Shown here: positions 9,442-18,776 of the stretch, piece by piece
Numbering within the stretch: the first letter of the stretch is position 1
How the letters are laid out: the number at the start of each line of letters is the position of its first letter
Origin: Deltaproteobacteria bacterium
GTDB taxonomy: Bacteria; UBA10199; JADFYH01
Direction of reading: 5' to 3'
Assembly: GCA_015233135.1 (NCBI GenBank)
Contig: JADFYH010000027.1
Span: 1 to 41,987 of the forward strand
DNA length: 41,987 bases
Position numbers and translations under genes: made by a program
Notes under the pieces: generated by a model
What the model saw: only the letters and a program-made list of their open reading frames with translations
Told to the model about the DNA's origin: nothing
Database searches by the model: none

Positions 9442-10616
9442 AAGGCCTCAATAATTAATGCCACCGCTTCTCCACCACCGATGCAAAGCGAGGCAAGTCC
9501 ACGTTTAGAGCCACGACGTTTCATCTCGTAAACCAACGTCGTCAAAATTCGGGCACCGGAAGCTCCGATGGGATGGCCTAAAGCCACAGCCCCACCGTTG
9601 ACATTTACCTTGTCGGCAGGGATTCCAATTTTTTGATTGTTCACCAGGGCTACGGCCGAGAAGGCTTCGTTCACTTCCCACAAATCAATATCCGCGGCTT
9701 TCAGACCGGCTTTTTCTAAAGCCGCAGACATTGCTGCAGCGGGGGCTGTGGTAAACCATTCCGGGGCCAAGGCGGCGGAGGCCTGAGAAACAATTCGAGC
9801 CAAGGGTTTCAGTCCCAGAACCTTGGCTTTTTCTTCGCTCATGAGTACCAGGGCAGCAGCGCCATCGTTGATGCTAGAGGCATTTCCGGCGCTGACAGTC
9901 CCGTCTTTTTGAAAGGCTGGATTAAGGCTGGGCAACTTTTCAATATTGCCTTTGCCGGGTTCTTCGTCGGTATCTACCACAAGAGCTACACCCTTTTTCT
10001 GGGGAATTTCTACCGGGGCAATCTCCTCTTTGAACACGCCATTTTTGATAGCCGCCAAGGCCCGTTTATAACTTTCGACGGCATAGGCGTCTTGAGCCGC
10101 TTTATCCAGTTTATATTCCTTGGCGCAAATTTCCGTGATGCTTCCCATATGCAAATTATTGTAAGGATCCCACAAACCATCTTTAATCATCAAATCTTCT
10201 ACCTGTCCATGACCCATGCGGTAGCCCGTTCGCGCCTTGGGTAAAGAGTAAACCGCATTGGACATGCTCTCCATCCCCCCCGCGATAATCACTTCCGAAT
10301 CGCCAGCACGAATGGCCTGATCGGCCAGCATCACCGTTTTGAGGCCCGATCCGCAAACTTTTCCGATGGTGGTACAAGGCACACTTTTCGGCAGACCTGC
10401 ATAAATAGCCGCTTGCCGGGCTGGAGCCTGACCAATCCCCGAGCTCAACACGTTACCCATAAGAACCTCTTGCACTTGATCCCCGGAAATTCCTGCACGC
10501 TCCAAGGCCGCTTTAATAGCAACCGCACCCAGTTGAGGTGCCGTGAGAGAAGAAAGAGTTCCTTGCAAAGAACCGATAGGAGTTCTTGCCGCACTGACAA
10601 TCACTGTTTTGGCCAT
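9438..10616 (-). CDS. atoB: Acetyl-CoA acetyltransferase (thiolase)
   Basis: A thiolase II-type enzyme condensing or cleaving acetoacetyl-CoA. It has the nucleophilic cysteine in [12 protein letters not shown], the catalytic histidine in [17 protein letters not shown] and the second cysteine in [12 protein letters not shown]. The reading frame extends upstream to 10643. The ATG at 10616 gives the usual [15 protein letters not shown] beginning and a 392-residue protein, and has a GGGAG site about eight bases ahead. It is the first gene of the minus-strand acyl-CoA run and is separated from carB by 135 bases holding a candidate promoter. Confidence 0.95.
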   Translation of the reverse strand: MAKTVIVSAARTPIGSLQGTLSSLTAPQLGAVAIKAALERAGISGDQVQEVLMGNVLSSGIGQAPARQAAIYAGLPKSVPCTTIGKVCGSGLKTVMLADQAIRAGDSEVIIAGGMESMSNAVYSLPKARTGYRMGHGQVEDLMIKDGLWDPYNNLHMGSITEICAKEYKLDKAAQDAYAVESYKRALAAIKNGVFKEEIAPVEIPQKKGVALVVDTDEEPGKGNIEKLPSLNPAFQKDGTVSAGNASSINDGAAALVLMSEEKAKVLGLKPLARIVSQASAALAPEWFTTAPAAAMSAALEKAGLKAADIDLWEVNEAFSAVALVNNQKIGIPADKVNVNGGAVALGHPIGASGARILTTLVYEMKRRGSKRGLASLCIGGGEAVALIIEAL

Positions 10617-10669
10617 AAAATCTCTCCCATGAATTAAAAACAACGGTTAATTATTGATAAGGAATGTTT

Positions 10670-10721
10670 GCAGTAGCAGAGGAAAATTAAGGGTGTCAAT
10701 AGGAGAGGAAATTGAGGGTGT
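10670..10721 (-). promoter_or_regulatory. Candidate thiolase promoter with paired direct repeats
   Basis: A perfect -35 hexamer TTGACA reads on the minus strand at 10699-10694; the -10 (TACTGC or CTACTG) is poor. Two near-identical direct repeats, GAGGAAAATTAAGGGTGT at 10679-10696 and GAGGAAATTGAGGGTGT at 10705-10721 (plus-strand reading), surround and overlap the -35. They are 26 bases apart start to start. They could be operator sites for a regulator of the acyl-CoA genes. I see no terminator for carB in this gap. Confidence 0.4.
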
Positions 10722-10751
10722 TTAGAGCGGCCCTTTATAAATTTAATCCTA

Positions 10752-13700
10752 CTATTTTTTCTTCAGCTCCGCATGATACTCCTGAATTGTCTTCACTTCC
10801 AAAGGATGTTGCTTCATCTCTAAAATAGCTGAAGTAGCAGCATTTGCCGCGGCGGTGGTGGTAAAATAGGGAACCGAATATTCAATGGCGGAACGGCGAA
10901 TGGAATAGCTATCAATCGTCGAGTTTCGTCCCAAAGGCGTATTCACAATCATCGCAATCTTGCCGGCCTTCACCTCATCCACGATATGTGGAGAACCTTC
11001 TGTTACTTTATTGATGGAACGAGTGCGAACTCCCATCTTGCTTAAATAATCCGCAGTTCCGCTAGTAGCAACTAAGGCAAATCCATTTTGGATTAAACGT
11101 CGTGCAGATTCTAAAATGGCTTCTTTATCCTGATCGTTCACCGAGACAAAAACCTCTCCCTTTTTGGGGAGTATCGTATAAGCCCCAAGTTGGGCTTTTG
11201 CGAAGGCGGCACCAAAATCTTGGGCAATGCCCATCACCTCACCCGTGCTTTTCATTTCAGGGCCTAGAAGCACATCCACCCCCGGAAATTTACTGAAAGG
11301 AAGCACCACTTCTTTGACGGATAAATAAGGAGGATAAACTTCTTCGCTGAATTTTTGCGATGGGAGCGTTTTCCCAACCATGGCCAAGGCGCCTATCTTG
11401 GCCAGCGGTTGACCGATGGCCTTGGATACAAAGGGAATGGTGCGTGAAGCACGCGGGTTGACTTCGAGCACGTATATTTCTTCATTCTTCACGGCAAACT
11501 GTACATTCATCAAACCAATTACCTTTAATTCTTTGGCCATTCTCAGCGTCTGTTTTTTGATTTCTTCCAATAGGCGTGGGGAAAGGGAATGCGGGGGCAG
11601 ACAGCAGGCCGAATCGCCCGAATGAATTCCTGCTTCCTCGATATGTTCCATGATGCCGCCAATGACTCGAGTTTTTCCATCGCTGACACAATCCACATCC
11701 ACTTCGATAGCCGACTCCAAAAACTTGTCAATCAGGATGGGATGATCCCAGGAAACCTGCACGGCCTCCGTCATATATTTTTTGAGTGCCGCATCGTCGT
11801 AGACAATCTCCATGGCCCGTCCGCCTAAGACATAAGAAGGACGCACGACCACGGGATATCCAATTTCCTTGGTGGCCTTCAAAGCTTCCGCCAGCGAATA
11901 AATCGTCGAGTTGTGCGGCTGTTTGAGCTTGAGCTTTTGCAACATTTTTTGAAAACGTTTTCGGTCTTCGGCACAATCGATGCTGTCGGGAGAAGTGCCC
12001 AAAATTTTGAATCCGGCTTTTTTGATCGCATGAGAAAGCTTGAGCGGCGTTTGTCCGCCGTATTGCACAATTACTCCGAAAGGTTTTTCATTTTCCAAAA
12101 TTCCCAAAACATCTTCAATGGTCAGTGGTTCAAAATACAAACGGTCGGAGGTATCATAATCGGTAGACACCGTTTCGGGATTACAATTCACCATGATAGT
12201 TTCATAACCAATTTTTTGCAGCGCAAAAGAGGCGTGCACGCAGCAATAATCAAATTCTATCCCCTGCCCAATACGGTTGGGCCCACCTCCCAGGATAACC
12301 ACTTTCTTCTTTTTGCTGGGTTTGGAATCATCCGTCTGATCATAACTGCTATAAAGATAAGGGGTAAAGGCCTCAAACTCAGCCGCACAGGTATCCACAC
12401 GTTTGTAGACGGGCTTGATCTTTAATTTTTTCCGCAGTGCGCGGATCTGATCTTCTGTCTTACCCGTCAATTGAGCGATACGTTTATCCGAAAAACCCAT
12501 TTGCTTAATTCTGACTAAATATTCCCTCTTCCCAAAAAATTTCTTAATTTCTTTTTCTTCCAAAATAATTTCTTCAATGTGTTTCAAAAACCAGGAGTCG
12601 ATGTGCGTGAGTTTTCTAATTTTTTCTAAAGTAAAGCCTCGACGAAAGGCCTCGCCAATTATCCATAGGCGGTCTGCTTTGGGGATGCGGAGGCGTTTTT
12701 CTATCCCCCCTTGATCCCCCCTTAATAAGGGGGGTTGGGGGGATTCAAAACCGCTCTTATCAATCTCCAGAGAACGCATCGCTTTTTGGAGCGACTCTTT
12801 AAAAGTACGCCCTATGGCCATCACCTCACCCACCGATTTCATTTGCGTGGTGAGTTTGTCGTCGGCGCCCTTGAATTTCTCAAAGGCAAATCTGGGAATT
12901 TTGGTAACTACATAATCCAAAGTAGGTTCGAATGAGGCAGGGGTATAGCGCGTAATGTCATTCGAAATTTCATCCAGCGTATAACCCACCGCAAGTTTGG
13001 TTGCGATCTTGGCAATGGGAAAACCCGTGGCCTTGGAAGCCAGTGCCGAGCTGCGAGACACGCGGGGATTCATTTCGATGACAATCATGCGACCCTCTTT
13101 GGGATGGATGGCAAACTGGATATTGGAACCTCCGGTTTCGACACCAATTTCACGGATAATCGCAATGGAAGCATCCCTTAAAATCTGATATTCCTTGTCA
13201 CTCAAGGTCTGCGCGGGGGCGATGGTAATCGAATCGCCGGTATGCACTCCCATGGGATCCAGATTCTCAATGGAACAGATGATCACCACATTGTCTTTCG
13301 TGTCGCGCATCACCTCGAGTTCGTATTCTTTCCAGCCAATAAGGGATTCTTCGATCAGGATTTGACGATTGGGAGATTGATCGAGACCCCAACGCACCAG
13401 ATGTTCATACTCTTTCATATTCGTCGCGATACCGCCGCCGGTTCCACCCAGAGTAAATGCAGGACGAAGAATGACTGGAAAGCCCAGATCCTTGATCACC
13501 TCTTTCGCTTCTTCCATACTGTGGATGAGACCGGACTTCGCCACTCCCACGCCGATCTTTTCCATTGCGGCCTTGAATTCTTTGCGATCTTCGGCCTTTT
13601 GAATGGCAGGGATCTTGGCCCCAATCAACTCCACCTTAAATTTTTCGAAGACCCCCATTTGATGCAAGGCCATCGCAATATTGAGGGCGGTTTGCCCGCC

Positions 13701-13970
13701 TAAGGTAGGCAACACCGCATCGGGCCGTTCGCGTTCAATAATCTGCGCCACCACCTCCGGCTGCAGGGGTTCAATGTAGGTGCGATGGGCAAATTCCGGA
13801 TCAGTCATAATAGTGGCCGGGTTGGAATTGACGAGCACCACCTCGTAACCCTCTTCTTTCAAGGCCTTCACGGCCTGAGTTCCCGAGTAATCAAATTCGC
13901 AGGCCTGACCAATAACGATGGGTCCGCTGCCGATGATGAGGATTTTTTTGAGGTCTTTTCGTTTGGGCAT
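10752..13970 (-). CDS. carB: Carbamoyl-phosphate synthase large subunit
   Basis: The ammonia- and bicarbonate-using large subunit, making carbamoyl phosphate for pyrimidine and arginine synthesis. The 1072 residues contain two ATP-grasp halves. The first begins [23 protein letters not shown] and the second [22 protein letters not shown]. An oligomerisation region lies between them, and a C-terminal MGS-like domain ends LKKK. An extra peptide of about 15 residues (409-423, [14 protein letters not shown]) sits between the first ATP-grasp half and the oligomerisation domain and is encoded by a palindromic repeat. The gene is last in the pyr operon, 26 bases after carA. Confidence 0.97.
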   Translation of the reverse strand: MPKRKDLKKILIIGSGPIVIGQACEFDYSGTQAVKALKEEGYEVVLVNSNPATIMTDPEFAHRTYIEPLQPEVVAQIIERERPDAVLPTLGGQTALNIAMALHQMGVFEKFKVELIGAKIPAIQKAEDRKEFKAAMEKIGVGVAKSGLIHSMEEAKEVIKDLGFPVILRPAFTLGGTGGGIATNMKEYEHLVRWGLDQSPNRQILIEESLIGWKEYELEVMRDTKDNVVIICSIENLDPMGVHTGDSITIAPAQTLSDKEYQILRDASIAIIREIGVETGGSNIQFAIHPKEGRMIVIEMNPRVSRSSALASKATGFPIAKIATKLAVGYTLDEISNDITRYTPASFEPTLDYVVTKIPRFAFEKFKGADDKLTTQMKSVGEVMAIGRTFKESLQKAMRSLEIDKSGFESPQPPLLRGDQGGIEKRLRIPKADRLWIIGEAFRRGFTLEKIRKLTHIDSWFLKHIEEIILEEKEIKKFFGKREYLVRIKQMGFSDKRIAQLTGKTEDQIRALRKKLKIKPVYKRVDTCAAEFEAFTPYLYSSYDQTDDSKPSKKKKVVILGGGPNRIGQGIEFDYCCVHASFALQKIGYETIMVNCNPETVSTDYDTSDRLYFEPLTIEDVLGILENEKPFGVIVQYGGQTPLKLSHAIKKAGFKILGTSPDSIDCAEDRKRFQKMLQKLKLKQPHNSTIYSLAEALKATKEIGYPVVVRPSYVLGGRAMEIVYDDAALKKYMTEAVQVSWDHPILIDKFLESAIEVDVDCVSDGKTRVIGGIMEHIEEAGIHSGDSACCLPPHSLSPRLLEEIKKQTLRMAKELKVIGLMNVQFAVKNEEIYVLEVNPRASRTIPFVSKAIGQPLAKIGALAMVGKTLPSQKFSEEVYPPYLSVKEVVLPFSKFPGVDVLLGPEMKSTGEVMGIAQDFGAAFAKAQLGAYTILPKKGEVFVSVNDQDKEAILESARRLIQNGFALVATSGTADYLSKMGVRTRSINKVTEGSPHIVDEVKAGKIAMIVNTPLGRNSTIDSYSIRRSAIEYSVPYFTTTAAANAATSAILEMKQHPLEVKTIQEYHAELKKK
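12703..12744. repeat. Palindromic repeat inserted in frame in carB
   Basis: A nested inverted repeat has outer arms ATCCCCCC (12703-12710) and GGGGGGAT (12737-12744). The inner arms are CCCCCCTTA (12716-12724) and TAAGGGGGG (12726-12734). It encodes [13 protein letters not shown] without disturbing the carB frame. It lies in a linker where other CarB proteins vary in sequence. Confidence 0.85.
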
Positions 13971-13996
13971 AGAGATAATTTTTTATTTGTGAGTTG

Positions 13997-15196
13997 CTAA
14001 TACTTCCCTGCAATCGTCTGCTTAAATCTTTCGAAGAGATACATCGAATCATGCGGCCCCGGCGAGGCCTCCGGGTGATACTGCACCGAAAAATATTTTT
14101 GTTTAAAATTTGCCAGGCCTTCCACGGTTTTATCGTTTAGATTGATATGGGTGATGGCTGCAATCTTACTGAGAGATTTTTCTTCCACAGCAAAACCGTG
14201 GTTTTGAGAGGTAATTTCAACTTTGCGGGTGGACAAATCCATCACCGGCTGATTGCCACCCCGATGACCAAATTTGAGTTTGAAAGTTTTTGCCCCCAAA
14301 GCGAGCCCCATAATTTGATGCCCCAGGCAAATTCCAAAAACAGGAACTTTCCCCAAAAGCCTGGAGACATTTTCGATGGCATAGGTCACCGCTGCAGGAT
14401 CTCCGGGGCCATTGGAAAGAAAAACTCCATCCGGCTTTTGCGCCAAAACCTGCTTTGCCGGAGTTTGGGCAGGCACCACCACCACATCGAATCCCGAGGA
14501 AACCAGACAGCGCAAAATATTTTGTTTGATGCCGAAATCGTAGGCGGTAATACGATAGGGTTTTTTTCCTAAAACTCCCTCTCTTAAAGTAAGAGAGGGT
14601 TGGGGTGAGTTATTCCCATTCAATCTCCACAAGCCCCCATGCCATTTGTAAGAGGATTTGCAAGTCACCTCTTTGACCAAATCCATTCCATCCATGCCGG
14701 GTAATTTTTTAGCGTTTTTTTTGATTTGGTCTGCATCAAAATCCCCCACAGCAATCACGCCCGGTTGAGCCCCTCTGTCGCGAAGATGTTGAGTGAGGGC
14801 TCGCGTGTCTATCCCTTCGATGCCCGGAATTTTATTTTCTTTCAGATAAGCTGCCAGAGTTTTTTCGGACCTGAAATTGGAAGGGCTTGCATTGTAATTT
14901 TTGACGATGAATCCTGAAACCTGGGGTTTAGCCGACTCCACATCTTCGAGGTTAATCCCATAGTTTCCAATCTCAGGATAGGTCATGCACACCATCTGCC
15001 ATTTATAGGAAGGATCGGTAAGAATTTCCTGATAGCCGGTCATGGAAGTATTAAAAACCACTTCTCCGCTGCTGCTGAAAAAATCTTCGTCTTCATGCTC
15101 ATCTCCTTCATAACCAAAAGATCTCCCCTCAAAAGAAGTTCCATCTTTCAAAATAAGGAGGGCTTTTTTATCTGTCTTCGCTACTTTTTTCTTCAT
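13997..15196 (-). CDS. carA: Carbamoyl-phosphate synthase small (glutaminase) subunit
   Basis: The glutamine amidotransferase subunit that supplies ammonia to CarB. The N-terminal CPSase domain includes [17 protein letters not shown]. The C-terminal class I glutaminase domain has the nucleophile in [15 protein letters not shown] (near residue 288) and the His/Glu pair in [10 protein letters not shown]. At 399 residues it is slightly long. Part of the excess is a peptide at about 196-209 ([11 protein letters not shown]) between the two domains, encoded by a palindromic repeat. It is the fourth gene of the pyr operon, three bases after pyrC and 26 bases before carB. Confidence 0.97.
   Translation of the reverse strand: MKKKVAKTDKKALLILKDGTSFEGRSFGYEGDEHEDEDFFSSSGEVVFNTSMTGYQEILTDPSYKWQMVCMTYPEIGNYGINLEDVESAKPQVSGFIVKNYNASPSNFRSEKTLAAYLKENKIPGIEGIDTRALTQHLRDRGAQPGVIAVGDFDADQIKKNAKKLPGMDGMDLVKEVTCKSSYKWHGGLWRLNGNNSPQPSLTLREGVLGKKPYRITAYDFGIKQNILRCLVSSGFDVVVVPAQTPAKQVLAQKPDGVFLSNGPGDPAAVTYAIENVSRLLGKVPVFGICLGHQIMGLALGAKTFKLKFGHRGGNQPVMDLSTRKVEITSQNHGFAVEEKSLSKIAAITHINLNDKTVEGLANFKQKYFSVQYHPEASPGPHDSMYLFERFKQTIAGKY
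14574..14610. repeat. Palindromic repeat inserted in frame in carA
   Basis: Ten-base arms CCCTCTCTTA (14577-14586) and TAAGAGAGGG (14590-14599) enclose the loop AAG, with outer ACTC/GAGT ends at 14574 and 14610. On the carA sense strand it reads CTCACCCCAACCCTCTC and so resembles the carB and leuS repeats. It encodes [11 protein letters not shown] in the interdomain linker. Confidence 0.85.
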
Positions 15197-15199
15197 AAA

Positions 15200-16477
15200 T
15201 TATCCTGAGTAAACCACTTCTCCCGCCACGATCGTCACTTTCACACGTCCCTTAAATTTCCACCCATTGAAAGGTGTATTTTTGCTCTTGGATAGACCTT
15301 GGGAAACATCGTAGGTCCAAACTTCTGTCTCTGAAAATAAAGTAACATCGGCAATGCTGCCCACGCCGAGAACCCCGCGATTTAAATTCATCACTTGCGC
15401 TGGCCTCGTCGCCAGGAGCTCAATCAAGCGATTTAAATCAATGAGCTTATCCTCTGCCAAGCGCAGCGAAAGGCTAAAGGCCGTTTCCAAACCGATAATG
15501 CCAAAGGGCGCTTCTTCGAAATCCAACTCTTTTTCGGAGATTGCATGTGGGGCATGGTCAGTGGCTATCGCATCCACCGTGCCATCTTTCAGACCTTCTT
15601 TGATTGCTGCGATATCTTCTGGCCGACGCAAGGGAGGCGCCATTTTGGTGTTTGTATCATAGGTACGGCAGGCCTCGTCTGTGAGTGTAAAATGATGCGG
15701 GCTTACTTCACAGGTCACGGGAACACCGCGCCGCTTGGCCTCCCGGATCAACTCCACTCCGCGGGCTGTGGAAAGATGGGCCACGTGTATTGGGCAGCCC
15801 GTAAGTTCGGCCAGGGCAATATCGCGGGCAATAATCACCTCTTCTGCCACGTGGGGGATTCCCGGCAAACCCAGTTCGGTAGAGACAAAGCCCTCGTTCA
15901 TCACCCCCTTGCCCATGAGATCGGGACACAAGGCATGTGACACCAGAGGAAGTCGAAAGGCCTTGGCGTACTCCAGGGCCTTGCGTAACAAGGCTGAATT
16001 TTGTAAAGTTCTTCCGTCGTCCGACAGGGCCACGCAGCCGGCTTCTTTCAACTCTCCTATTTCAGAGAGCTGTTGGCCTTCCAGCCTTTTAGTCACTGCA
16101 CCAATGGGAAACACATTCACCAAAGCAGTTTCCCGAGCACGTTGTAAAATGGCTTCAGTAATGGCGCCATGATCGTTGACGGGATGCGTATTGGCCATGC
16201 AGCAAACAGACGTGAATCCCCCCGCTGCAGCGGCTTTGCTGCCTGTTTCAATGGTTTCTTTATATTCCTGCCCCGGCTCGCGCAGATGCACGTGCACATC
16301 CACAAAACCCGGAGCAACAATTAAGCCCTTTGCATCGATCAGTTGATCCGTTTTTAACGCAGTAATTGACGCAGCAATTTCAACGATTTTTCCATTTTCG
16401 ATTTTGAGATCGAAGTGGCCATCCCGATGATTTGCCGGATCAATCAGTCGACCATTTTTGATGAGTAGTGTAGACAT
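15200..16477 (-). CDS. pyrC: Dihydroorotase, class I
   Basis: The zinc amidohydrolase that closes carbamoyl aspartate to dihydroorotate, third step of UMP synthesis. The 425 residues carry the metal-binding DVHVHLREPGQEYKE motif (near 60), the CVALSDDGRTLQ segment with the bridging aspartate of Bacillus-type class I enzymes, further zinc histidines in VSHAL and HVAHLS, and the catalytic ATDHAPH motif. ATG 16477 lies three bases after the pyrB stop, so the genes are coupled. All active-site residues I can check are present, so this is not one of the inactive pseudo-dihydroorotases. Confidence 0.96.
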   Translation of the reverse strand: MSTLLIKNGRLIDPANHRDGHFDLKIENGKIVEIAASITALKTDQLIDAKGLIVAPGFVDVHVHLREPGQEYKETIETGSKAAAAGGFTSVCCMANTHPVNDHGAITEAILQRARETALVNVFPIGAVTKRLEGQQLSEIGELKEAGCVALSDDGRTLQNSALLRKALEYAKAFRLPLVSHALCPDLMGKGVMNEGFVSTELGLPGIPHVAEEVIIARDIALAELTGCPIHVAHLSTARGVELIREAKRRGVPVTCEVSPHHFTLTDEACRTYDTNTKMAPPLRRPEDIAAIKEGLKDGTVDAIATDHAPHAISEKELDFEEAPFGIIGLETAFSLSLRLAEDKLIDLNRLIELLATRPAQVMNLNRGVLGVGSIADVTLFSETEVWTYDVSQGLSKSKNTPFNGWKFKGRVKVTIVAGEVVYSG

Positions 16478-16480
16478 ATT

Positions 16481-17398
16481 TCACTTTCCCAATAAATATA
16501 ACAAGGCCATTCGGACCGCCACGCCATGAGCCACCTGATCTAGAATCACTGAATGGGGACCATCGGCCACCTCCGGAGAAATCTCTACCCCGCGATTGAC
16601 GGGCCCCGGATGTAAAATCAGCACCTCTTTTTTGCATTCATTCATCTTGCGACGATCTAATCCATAAAAACGGGAGTATTCCCGGAGTGAAGGAAAAGTG
16701 GGCACTTCATCCAGACGTTCTTGCTGAATGCGTAACATCATAATGACATCGGCATCGCGAATACCGGGAATCAGCTCATTAAAAACTTCCACACCGTAAA
16801 GCTCTACTTGTGCAGGCATGAGTGACGTAGGACCGACGAGCGAGACCTGCGCCCCCATCGTTTTTAAAAGATAAATATTCGAGCGCGCCACCCGGGAATG
16901 CGCCACATCCCCCACAATGGCTATTTTCATCCCTTTTACAGAACCGCGCTTTTCAAGAATGGTAAAAAGATCGAGCAAGGCCTGGGTGGGATGCTCGTGA
17001 GTACCGTCGCCGCCGTTAATGACGGAACAATGCAGATACTGGGCCATACGAAAGGCAAAACCACTTTGCTTGGCTCGAACCACGAGGATATCCGGCTGCA
17101 TGGCCTCCAAGGTTTTCGCGGTATCCAGTAGACTTTCACCTTTTGAAACCGAGGAACCACTTTTGGAAATATTGACGACATCCGCAGACAGGCGTTTACC
17201 GGCGATTTCAAAGGAGGTTCGGGTTCGCGTAGAATCTTCCAGAAATAAATTGAGAATGGTTTTCCCCCGAAGTGTGGGGACTTTTTTCACCTCGCGCGAA
17301 AGCACTTCCTTGAAAGATTTCGCATTGTGCAAGATCTCTTCGATTTCGCTGAGGCGAAGATCATGGGTAGAAAGTAAATGTTTGCGATTGAATGACAT
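16481..17398 (-). CDS. pyrB: Aspartate carbamoyltransferase catalytic subunit
   Basis: It transfers the carbamoyl group to aspartate. Carbamoyl-phosphate motif STRTRTSFE and the HEHPTQALLD motif are present. I place the start at ATG 17398 (MSFNRKHLLST), giving 305 residues, the usual length. A GTG at 17428 in the same frame would add ten residues but lies inside a 7-base tandem repeat. Neither start has a good Shine-Dalgarno sequence, so coupling to pyrR, which ends at 17432, is likely. No regulatory subunit gene pyrI is nearby; PyrR probably provides control. Confidence 0.94.
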   Translation of the reverse strand: MSFNRKHLLSTHDLRLSEIEEILHNAKSFKEVLSREVKKVPTLRGKTILNLFLEDSTRTRTSFEIAGKRLSADVVNISKSGSSVSKGESLLDTAKTLEAMQPDILVVRAKQSGFAFRMAQYLHCSVINGGDGTHEHPTQALLDLFTILEKRGSVKGMKIAIVGDVAHSRVARSNIYLLKTMGAQVSLVGPTSLMPAQVELYGVEVFNELIPGIRDADVIMMLRIQQERLDEVPTFPSLREYSRFYGLDRRKMNECKKEVLILHPGPVNRGVEISPEVADGPHSVILDQVAHGVAVRMALLYLLGK

Positions 17399-17420
17399 TT
17401 TTGTTTTGTAAAGCGGGAAA

Positions 17421-17448
17421 CGGATCACGGATCACGGATCACGCCTCA
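17421..17448. repeat. 7-base tandem repeat over the pyrR stop codon
   Basis: CGGATCA is repeated three times (17421-17441) and followed by a diverged fourth unit CGCCTCA. The array encodes the last residues of PyrR, supplies its TGA stop codon, and contains the alternative GTG start of pyrB. It has probably replaced the ancestral PyrR tail. Confidence 0.8.
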
Positions 17449-17965
17449 CGCTTCGTACTCCTTCTTCTCCGTCCAACTCCTGAAAACGCACCTGAATTTC
17501 CTCATCGGCACCGATGGGATGCACGAGGCTCACATAATTTGCCTGAATAGGCAGCTCGCGACCTCCACGATCGACCAACACCGCCAGCTCTATAAAGCGA
17601 GGTCTTCCCAAATCCATCAAGGCATCCATGGCCGCGCGAATCGTGCGACCGGTGTAGAGCACTTCATCAATCAGGATGATGCCTTTATTGTGAATGGACT
17701 CCGAAATTTCGGTGGCATGCACCACGGGCACTTTATTCAGCGAAGAAAAATCATCCCGGTAAAGATTAATATCTAAAGTTCCCAAGCTGGGTAGCAGCAT
17801 ATTTTGTTGCTGATAAAAATGGATCAAGCGCTGTGCCAAAATAACCCCTCGCCGCTGGATACCCACAAAAATCAAATTGGCCAAATGGGGATGACGCTGC
17901 GAAATTTGTTGCGCCATCTGCTGAATGGCTACTGCCAGTTGTTTTTGATCGAGCAAGGTTTTCAT
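17432..17965 (-). CDS. pyrR: Bifunctional pyrimidine regulator/uracil phosphoribosyltransferase PyrR
   Basis: PyrR binds pyr mRNA in response to UMP/UTP and usually also has uracil phosphoribosyltransferase activity. The 177 residues show the PRPP-binding motif IILIDEVLYTGRTIR (96-110), and the IQRRG (36-40) and PVVHATEIS (80-88) regions of the family. The extreme C-terminus (GVRSVRRDP) is encoded by a tandem repeat and does not resemble other PyrR tails. It is first in the pyr operon. Its ATG lies three bases after the T-run of an intrinsic terminator, and the only GGAGGG ribosome-site candidate is in that hairpin's 3' arm. Confidence 0.95.
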   Translation of the reverse strand: MKTLLDQKQLAVAIQQMAQQISQRHPHLANLIFVGIQRRGVILAQRLIHFYQQQNMLLPSLGTLDINLYRDDFSSLNKVPVVHATEISESIHNKGIILIDEVLYTGRTIRAAMDALMDLGRPRFIELAVLVDRGGRELPIQANYVSLVHPIGADEEIQVRFQELDGEEGVRSVRRDP

Positions 17966-17968
17966 ACT

Positions 17969-18005
17969 AAAAAAAACCCTCCGTCGTTTACCGAGGGAGG
18001 GTTTT
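17969..18005 (-). terminator. pyrR: Intrinsic terminator/attenuator in the pyrR leader
   Basis: On the minus strand CCCTCC (18001-17996) pairs with GGAGGG (17982-17977). An inner TCG/CGA stem and a GTAAA loop complete it, and it is followed by eight Ts (17976-17969). The T-run stops three bases before the pyrR ATG. The position fits transcription attenuation of the pyr operon. The GGAGGG arm could also act as a sequestered ribosome site, so one hairpin might control both steps. It could alternatively just terminate read-through from the lipoprotein gene upstream. Confidence 0.8.
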
Positions 18006-18086
18006 GTGTTTCAAAATCAATTCTATTTTAAGTTTCATCATTCGTTTTCCAGAGACTGCAAGAGGCTGCGTTTTTTAGTCCGTGGG

Positions 18087-18115
18087 TGGTATATAGGAGT
18101 GTCTGATAATGTCAA
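18087..18115 (-). promoter_or_regulatory. Candidate pyr operon promoter
   Basis: The minus strand has a perfect TTGACA (18115-18110) and, 16 bases later, TATACC (18093-18088). This would start a leader of roughly 115 bases before pyrR, with the attenuator hairpin near its end. A weak stem (GACT at 18080-18077 pairing with AGTC at 18057-18054, with a GCA/TGC upper stem) lies early in the leader. I could not recognise a PyrR-binding loop consensus on the transcribed strand. Confidence 0.5.
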
Positions 18116-18123
18116 AGAAATAG

Positions 18124-18699
18124 TTAAGGAATCAATTTTGCGCTAAGTTCTTTATCCCCCACAATTTTAGCTACTAGATTACTAATCAATTCATTCATCC
18201 AACGCTCATTTTCTTTTGCAGAAGGCACAACCGCTTTTTTAAGTTCCCTCTCCTCTCTAATCATTTTAGACCAGTCTTCTTTTGGCAGAAGACTGACTTG
18301 CGCAGCAGCTTGCATTCTGACTGTCCCAGTCCAAATACCATCCATCACCGTATAAGACAAACTTCTCAAAGCCACTTTCAAACCAATTGCTTTTTGCGGG
18401 GGGGCCTCTGTCACTTTAAAACCACAATTTTGAAAACTTTGTTGCAGGGCTTGTTTAAAAGTAGGCATTGTTGTGCCCGTATCTTTGATTGCCGCGCCAC
18501 CATCAATACGTTTACCAATAAAACTAGAATCTTCTCTTTCATCACTTACATTTAAGACTAAAGCCTTACCCCGACCCGATACAGCACAACGCGAAGCCTC
18601 AACTGGAGCTGCCTGAATACTCATCTGCTGCTTGGTAAAAGCACAAGAACTCGAAGTAATAATTAGCAGCGATAAAAATACAGTTTTATAGTTTCTCAT
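18124..18699 (-). CDS. YajG-like outer-membrane lipoprotein
   Basis: A 191-residue lipoprotein. The start at ATG 18699 (MRNYKTVFLSLLIITSSSC) is chosen because it has an AAGGAGAAGAAGGA ribosome site and opens a lipoprotein signal with a lipobox cysteine. The frame extends upstream to 18780 but without such support. The VLNVSDEREDSSFIGKRIDG segment resembles the V-D-R-x-IG-R pattern of the YajG family of uncharacterised lipoproteins; this assignment is by eye. The C-terminal helix would suit an assembly role. It is downstream of a toxin-antitoxin pair on the same strand and 158 bases before pyrR. Confidence 0.7.
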   Translation of the reverse strand: MRNYKTVFLSLLIITSSSCAFTKQQMSIQAAPVEASRCAVSGRGKALVLNVSDEREDSSFIGKRIDGGAAIKDTGTTMPTFKQALQQSFQNCGFKVTEAPPQKAIGLKVALRSLSYTVMDGIWTGTVRMQAAAQVSLLPKEDWSKMIREERELKKAVVPSAKENERWMNELISNLVAKIVGDKELSAKLIP

Positions 18700-18776
18700 T
18701 CCTTCTTCTCCTTTCCTCTTTACTTTGATTAATCTACTGAGCCCGCACCCCAAGATTGGTATTAATTTAATGAAGG

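Noticed and set aside
18050-18072. CCAGAGACTGCAAGAGGCT resembling the PyrR-binding AGUCCAGAGAGGCU consensus
   Set aside because: It is on the plus strand, opposite to the pyr transcript, and only partly similar.
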